Part shown: positions 5,771 to 9,264 of the stretch, piece after piece
Position numbering within the stretch: position 1 is the first letter of the stretch
Layout of the letters: every line of letters starts with the position of its first letter
Source of the DNA: an uncultured Caulobacterales bacterium
GTDB lineage: Bacteria > Pseudomonadota > Alphaproteobacteria > Caulobacterales > Maricaulaceae
NCBI GenBank assembly: GCA_937981945.1
Contig: CALJNJ010000138.1
Span: 1 to 9,264, forward strand
Reading direction: 5' to 3'
DNA length: 9,264 nucleotides
Position numbers and translations under genes: made by a program
The notes under the pieces: model-generated
Seen by the model: the letters and a program-made list of their open reading frames with translations, nothing else
Database searches by the model: none
Told to the model about the DNA's origin: nothing

Positions 5771-7588
5771 ATGAAAATGATCCAAAACTTTGAAGTTCAA
5801 GGCGGCCCCGCATTCGGGCAGCAAAATTTGCCCAAACTCAGAGCTGCCATGGCCGGGATGGGGCTGGACGGGTTTTTGATCCCTCATGAAGATGAATATC
5901 AAAATGAATATCTGCCGGATTGCAATGAACGCCTGATGTGGGCCACCGGATTTACCGGGTCAGCCGGGGCCGCCATCGTGATGAAAGATAAGGCCGCCAT
6001 GTTTGTCGACGGCCGCTATGTGATCCAAGTGCGCTCGCAAGTGGATGAGACGCTGTTTGCTTATAAACGCCTGGAAGACCGCGGCGTGACCACCTGGCTA
6101 AAGGAAAATGTTAGCTCCGGCGACAAAATCGGGTACGATCCGCGGCTTCACAGCCCGTCAGCCCTCAGCGCGCTCAAAAATGCCGTTGAACTGTCCGGCG
6201 GTGAACTGATCGCGCTTGACGACAATCCCATTGATAATGCCTGGGATAATCGCCCGCCGGAACCGGTGACGCCGGTGATCATACAGCCCGAAAAATATGC
6301 GGGCGAAAGCCATGACAGCAAACGCACGCGCATCGGTGCCGCGATCGCTGAAAAAAATGCCGAGGCCGCGCTAATTACGTCCCCGGCGTCTATTGCCTGG
6401 CTTTTAAACATTCGCGGCGGAGATGTGATGTGCACACCGCTGCCGCTTTCCACCGCAATCATCAAAGCCGACGGGCACGTCGATCTTTTCATCAAACCTG
6501 AGAAGATGTCAGACACGGTTCGAACTCATTTGGGAAATTCTGTGACAATCCACAATGAAAAAGGATTGAATGACGGTCTGGCCGCCCTCGCCGGCCTCAA
6601 GGTCATCGCTGATCCCGGGACGACTTCCGCTTGGTATTTTGATCGTTTGAAAGACGCACATGCCGAAATCATCAAAGCGCAGGATCCGATCGCCATTCCA
6701 AAGGCTTGTAAGAATTCAGCTGAAATTGCGGGAACCACCGAAGCCCACAAACGTGACGGGGCCGTGATCACGAAGTTTCTTTACTGGCTTGATACGGAGG
6801 CCCAGTCCGGCGCCTATGACGAGATTGAGGCGGCGCAAGTTTTGGAAAAACTCCGCCATGAAACAGGCGTCTTAAAAGACCTGTCATTTGAAACAATTTC
6901 GGGCGCAGGTTCCAATGGTGCGCTTTGCCATTACCGCGTCTCCGAAGCCACGGTCAACAAGCTGTCCAAGGGTGATTTATACTTGGTCGACAGCGGCGGG
7001 CAATATGCCGACGGGACCACGGACATCACACGGACCGTTCCCATCGGAACGCCAAGTGATGACATGAAGCGCATGAATACTTTGGTTCTCAAAGGTCATA
7101 TTGCATTGTCGGTTGTACGGTTTCCCAAAGGCACAACAGGGTCTAATTTGGACGCTTTGGCGCGGATGAATTTGTGGGCTCAAGGATTTGACTATGACCA
7201 TGGCACCGGTCACGGCGTCGGCGTCTTTCTGGGCGTTCACGAAGGACCGCAGCGCATTTCAAAAGCGCCCAATACGGTGGCCCTGCGCCCCGGCATGATC
7301 GTCTCCAATGAACCCGGATTTTACAAAGACGGCGCCTACGGCATCCGAATTGAAAATCTTCAATACGTCACGGAGGCAAGCGAGATAAAGGGCGGCGAAC
7401 GTCCCATGCATGGGTTTGAGTATGTGACCCTTGCGCCAATTCATAAAGGCTTAATTATCAAAGACATGCTCACAGAAGATGAAGTGAATTGGGTCAATAA
7501 CTATCACGCTGACGTCTGGAAAGAAATCAGTCCGCGCGTCGAAGGTGACGTGAAAGATTGGCTGAAGGAAGCCTGCGAGGCGTTATAA
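5771..7588 (+). CDS. Aminopeptidase P (Xaa-Pro aminopeptidase), M24 family, long three-domain form
   Basis: This 605-residue cytosolic metalloenzyme removes the N-terminal residue from peptides with proline in second place. It has no signal peptide. The first domain (about 20-160) shows GFLIPHEDEYQNEYLP and the FTGSAG and FVDGRY motifs. A second similar domain follows to about residue 330, then the catalytic M24 'pita-bread' domain. The five dinuclear metal ligands are present by family pattern: Asp407 (DSGGQY), Asp418 (TTDITRT), His481 (GTGHGVG), Glu514 (NEPGFY) and Glu528 (RIEN). The substrate-related His490 in VHEGP is also present. Length and layout match the eukaryotic XPNPEP1-like and alphaproteobacterial long form, not the ~440-residue E. 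coli PepP. The start ATG has AGGA 7 nt upstream; a second ATG two codons later is possible. It is divergent to the peptidase/amidohydrolase operon and convergent with aceA. No U-run terminator follows on its own strand. Confidence 0.95.
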   Translation: MKMIQNFEVQGGPAFGQQNLPKLRAAMAGMGLDGFLIPHEDEYQNEYLPDCNERLMWATGFTGSAGAAIVMKDKAAMFVDGRYVIQVRSQVDETLFAYKRLEDRGVTTWLKENVSSGDKIGYDPRLHSPSALSALKNAVELSGGELIALDDNPIDNAWDNRPPEPVTPVIIQPEKYAGESHDSKRTRIGAAIAEKNAEAALITSPASIAWLLNIRGGDVMCTPLPLSTAIIKADGHVDLFIKPEKMSDTVRTHLGNSVTIHNEKGLNDGLAALAGLKVIADPGTTSAWYFDRLKDAHAEIIKAQDPIAIPKACKNSAEIAGTTEAHKRDGAVITKFLYWLDTEAQSGAYDEIEAAQVLEKLRHETGVLKDLSFETISGAGSNGALCHYRVSEATVNKLSKGDLYLVDSGGQYADGTTDITRTVPIGTPSDDMKRMNTLVLKGHIALSVVRFPKGTTGSNLDALARMNLWAQGFDYDHGTGHGVGVFLGVHEGPQRISKAPNTVALRPGMIVSNEPGFYKDGAYGIRIENLQYVTEASEIKGGERPMHGFEYVTLAPIHKGLIIKDMLTEDEVNWVNNYHADVWKEISPRVEGDVKDWLKEACEAL

Positions 7589-7592
7589 AAAA

Positions 7593-7611
7593 GCTCCCGA
7601 AAATCGGGAGC
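7593..7611 (-). terminator. Intrinsic terminator of aceA, abutting the aminopeptidase P stop
   Basis: On the minus strand GCTCCCGA and TCGGGAGC form a perfect 8-bp stem with a 3-nt loop, followed by TTTTTT (7592-7587) that runs into the opposite gene's stop codon. The plus strand has the hairpin but is followed by AGTTGGG, not a T-run. It should therefore work well for aceA and poorly, if at all, for the aminopeptidase. Confidence 0.85.
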
Positions 7612-7701
7612 AGTTGGGAAGAATAATTGGCGCCGTCCTACCGACTGAATTCCGGGGGTTAGGGGGTAGGCTTGGAAACCTCTCGGCAGGACGACAAAAA
7701 T
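7612..7701 (-). other. Structured aceA 3' UTR with C-rich loop (possible sRNA or regulatory element)
   Basis: Between the aceA stop and its terminator, the minus-strand RNA can pair 7695-7683 with 7644-7632 over 13 positions, two of them G-U. The loop of about 38 nt is C-rich (CCTACCCCC, TAACCCCCGG). With the terminator hairpin this makes a compact two-hairpin RNA of about 110 nt, like a small RNA or a 3'-UTR-derived one. No start codon with a ribosome binding site is seen in it. Function is unproven. Confidence 0.4.
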
Positions 7702-9264
7702 TTACGCGACGTTGGCGAATTGGTTCATTGTGTTATGTTCGCCGCCGGCTTTCAGCGCGCGATCACCACCGGTCATTTCCTTAAACGTATCGCCAAGGTC
7801 AGAGCCGACTTCATGCTGGTGCTTCACCGCAGAAACATTTGTGCGAATTTCTTCACGCTGAATATTTTTGACGTAAGCCAACATTTTCAGATCGCCGAAA
7901 TAGCCTTCGGAAAGATCGTTCATCAACTTGGCCGTTCCGTGGAATGTCGGCAAGGTGATCAGATTGTGAAACACACCGGCTTCGCGGGAAATATCGGTTT
8001 GGAAAGCCTGCAATCTGGCGTCAGCTTCGATACCCAGCGGGTCATTGTCAAAACGTGCCGACATCAGCTCAGCTTCGGGATAAGAGCTTTCATGGATCTT
8101 ACCTTCGGCAATCCAATCTTCGCGAACTTGCTTGCGCAGATTGAGGGTCCAGTTAAAGCTGGGTGAGTTATTGTAAGTCAGCTTGGCATTCGGCACGGCC
8201 TCTTTGATGCGGTTCACCATACCGGCGATACGCTTTACATTTGGCGTAGCTGTTTCGATCCAGAGCAAATCGGCGCCGCCATCCGTCAGAGACGCGATGC
8301 AATCCTCAACAACCCGGTCTTCGCCGGTATCGGCGCGGAACTTATAAAGGCCGTTCGGCAGACGGGTCGGCTTCACTAAATTACCGTCCAATTGAATAGC
8401 AATTTCGCCGTCGTCTAACTGGTTGATGTCAGAGACCGGCGTTGTGTCGAGCCATTTCGTATACTCAGCAGCGTGATCGCCGGCTTCGCGGGAAACGGGG
8501 ATTTTTTGTGTCAGGCCGGCGCCGAGACTGTCGGTCCGGGCAACAATAACGCCATCATCGACACCGAGTTCTTCAAAAGCCATGCGAACGGCACGGAGTT
8601 TTTCGATGAAATCTTCACGCGGAACGGTCACTTTACCGTCCTGGTGGCCACAGTGCTTGGCATCAGAGACCTGATTTTCGATCTGTATGCAGCACGCGCC
8701 CGCTTTGATCATTTCCTTTGCCAGCAGGTAAGTGGCGTGAACATTGCCAAAACCGGCGTCAATATCAGCGATAATCGGGCGGACATAAGATTCGTGTGCG
8801 TCGATTTTAGCAATAACAGAGGCTTTGTCGTCCGTTGTCTTAAGCTCGGCAAATAAATCATTGAGCTCGACTTCATCGGCTTGACGCAAAGATGTATAGA
8901 TTTCTTCGATCAAATCAACAACGGCGGTTTTTTCGTGCATGGACTGATCAGGCAAATGTCCGAAACGGTTCCGAAGGCCCGCGACCATCCAGCCGGACAG
9001 ATAAACATAAGCTTTGTCCAGCGTACCTTTTTGGCGCTTAATAGCGCGCATCATTTGCATGGCGTGAAAACCGGACCAGCACCCCAATGATTGGGTAAAT
9101 TTGGAACTGTCGGCATCATATTCGGCCATATCCTTGCGCATTAACGTCGCCATTTCGCGAGCAACGTCCAAATGGGTAGAATAAGTGTTTTGAAGCTTAA
9201 GCTGCGCCAAATCTTCAAGGCTTACGCCGCCCGGCGCGCCATTGGGATAGCGGGTTTCAAGGGC
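7702..9264 (-). CDS. aceA: Isocitrate lyase, 5' end cut by window
   Basis: The frame is open from the right edge to a TAA at 7702-7704: 520 visible residues, probably lacking only about ten N-terminal ones, judging by the ~531-residue Pseudomonas-type enzyme. The enzyme splits isocitrate into glyoxylate and succinate in the cytoplasm, the first step of the glyoxylate shunt needed for growth on acetate or fatty acids. The catalytic signature K-H-C-G-H-Q is at 8658-8641, with the catalytic Cys at visible residue 205. It lies inside IENQVSDAKHCGHQDGKVTV, which follows the pattern of the Pseudomonas-type subfamily. Other family blocks are SGWMVAG, PIIADIDAGFG with its Mg-binding aspartates, IVARTDSLGAG and TYNNSPSFNWT. 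Visible codons upstream of a TTG at 9210 continue the protein (TRYPNGAPGGVSLEDL), so 9210 is not the start. Promoter and start are outside the window. It ends at the terminator at 7593-7611. Confidence 0.96.
   Translation of the reverse strand, partial: ALETRYPNGAPGGVSLEDLAQLKLQNTYSTHLDVAREMATLMRKDMAEYDADSSKFTQSLGCWSGFHAMQMMRAIKRQKGTLDKAYVYLSGWMVAGLRNRFGHLPDQSMHEKTAVVDLIEEIYTSLRQADEVELNDLFAELKTTDDKASVIAKIDAHESYVRPIIADIDAGFGNVHATYLLAKEMIKAGACCIQIENQVSDAKHCGHQDGKVTVPREDFIEKLRAVRMAFEELGVDDGVIVARTDSLGAGLTQKIPVSREAGDHAAEYTKWLDTTPVSDINQLDDGEIAIQLDGNLVKPTRLPNGLYKFRADTGEDRVVEDCIASLTDGGADLLWIETATPNVKRIAGMVNRIKEAVPNAKLTYNNSPSFNWTLNLRKQVREDWIAEGKIHESSYPEAELMSARFDNDPLGIEADARLQAFQTDISREAGVFHNLITLPTFHGTAKLMNDLSEGYFGDLKMLAYVKNIQREEIRTNVSAVKHQHEVGSDLGDTFKEMTGGDRALKAGGEHNTMNQFANVA

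Noticed and set aside
7672..8166. Plus-strand open frame of 164 codons over the 3' end of aceA
   Set aside because: It lies antisense to a strongly recognised isocitrate lyase, has no convincing ribosome binding site, and its translation shows no family motif; it is a shadow frame.

Overview
The window carries six protein genes packed closely together, and the longest stretches without a gene are just over 100 bases. Three genes begin with Sec or lipoprotein signal peptides. The cytoplasmic proteins resemble a long three-domain aminopeptidase P and the long isocitrate lyase subfamily known from Pseudomonas. Base composition looks close to half G+C by eye. Paired envelope amidohydrolases next to a lipoprotein M3 peptidase are, from memory, common in alphaproteobacteria (Caulobacter/Hyphomonas-type) and some gammaproteobacteria. 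I favour a marine-type alphaproteobacterium, but this is inference and not proved by the sequence. I see no mobile element, CRISPR array, tRNA or rRNA.

Layout. From 1 to 707 (minus) lies a glycerophosphodiester phosphodiesterase-type gene that runs off the left edge. A strong UUCG-loop terminator (724-743) separates it from a three-gene minus-strand operon covering 5644 down to 767. The operon order is a lipoprotein amidohydrolase, then a second exported amidohydrolase-like protein without its metal motif, then a lipoprotein M3 (Dcp-type) metallopeptidase. The genes are 9 nt apart, and at both junctions the stop codon overlaps the next ribosome binding site. The first amidohydrolase is interrupted by one in-frame TAG (4937-4939), with well-conserved sequence on both sides. 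Divergently, a cytosolic aminopeptidase P (5771-7588, plus) starts from the short shared intergenic region. Facing it tail to tail is isocitrate lyase aceA (minus, 5' end off the right edge). Its terminator hairpin (7593-7611) abuts the aminopeptidase stop, and its roughly 90-nt 3' UTR can form a long hairpin with a C-rich loop.

How it may work together. The M3 enzyme would cut peptides in the envelope, the amidohydrolase family would act on small products such as dipeptides, and the divergent aminopeptidase P would remove N-terminal residues before proline in the cytoplasm. This makes a plausible peptide-salvage locus, though the substrates are inferred. AceA (glyoxylate shunt) and the phosphodiesterase (phospholipid head-group breakdown) are neighbours with no proven link.

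Most notable observations: the single amber codon in an otherwise intact gene; the metal-site loss in its paralogue; two adjacent hairpins at the end of the paralogue's coding sequence; an inverted repeat that overlaps the aminopeptidase ribosome binding site; and the structured C-rich aceA 3' UTR.
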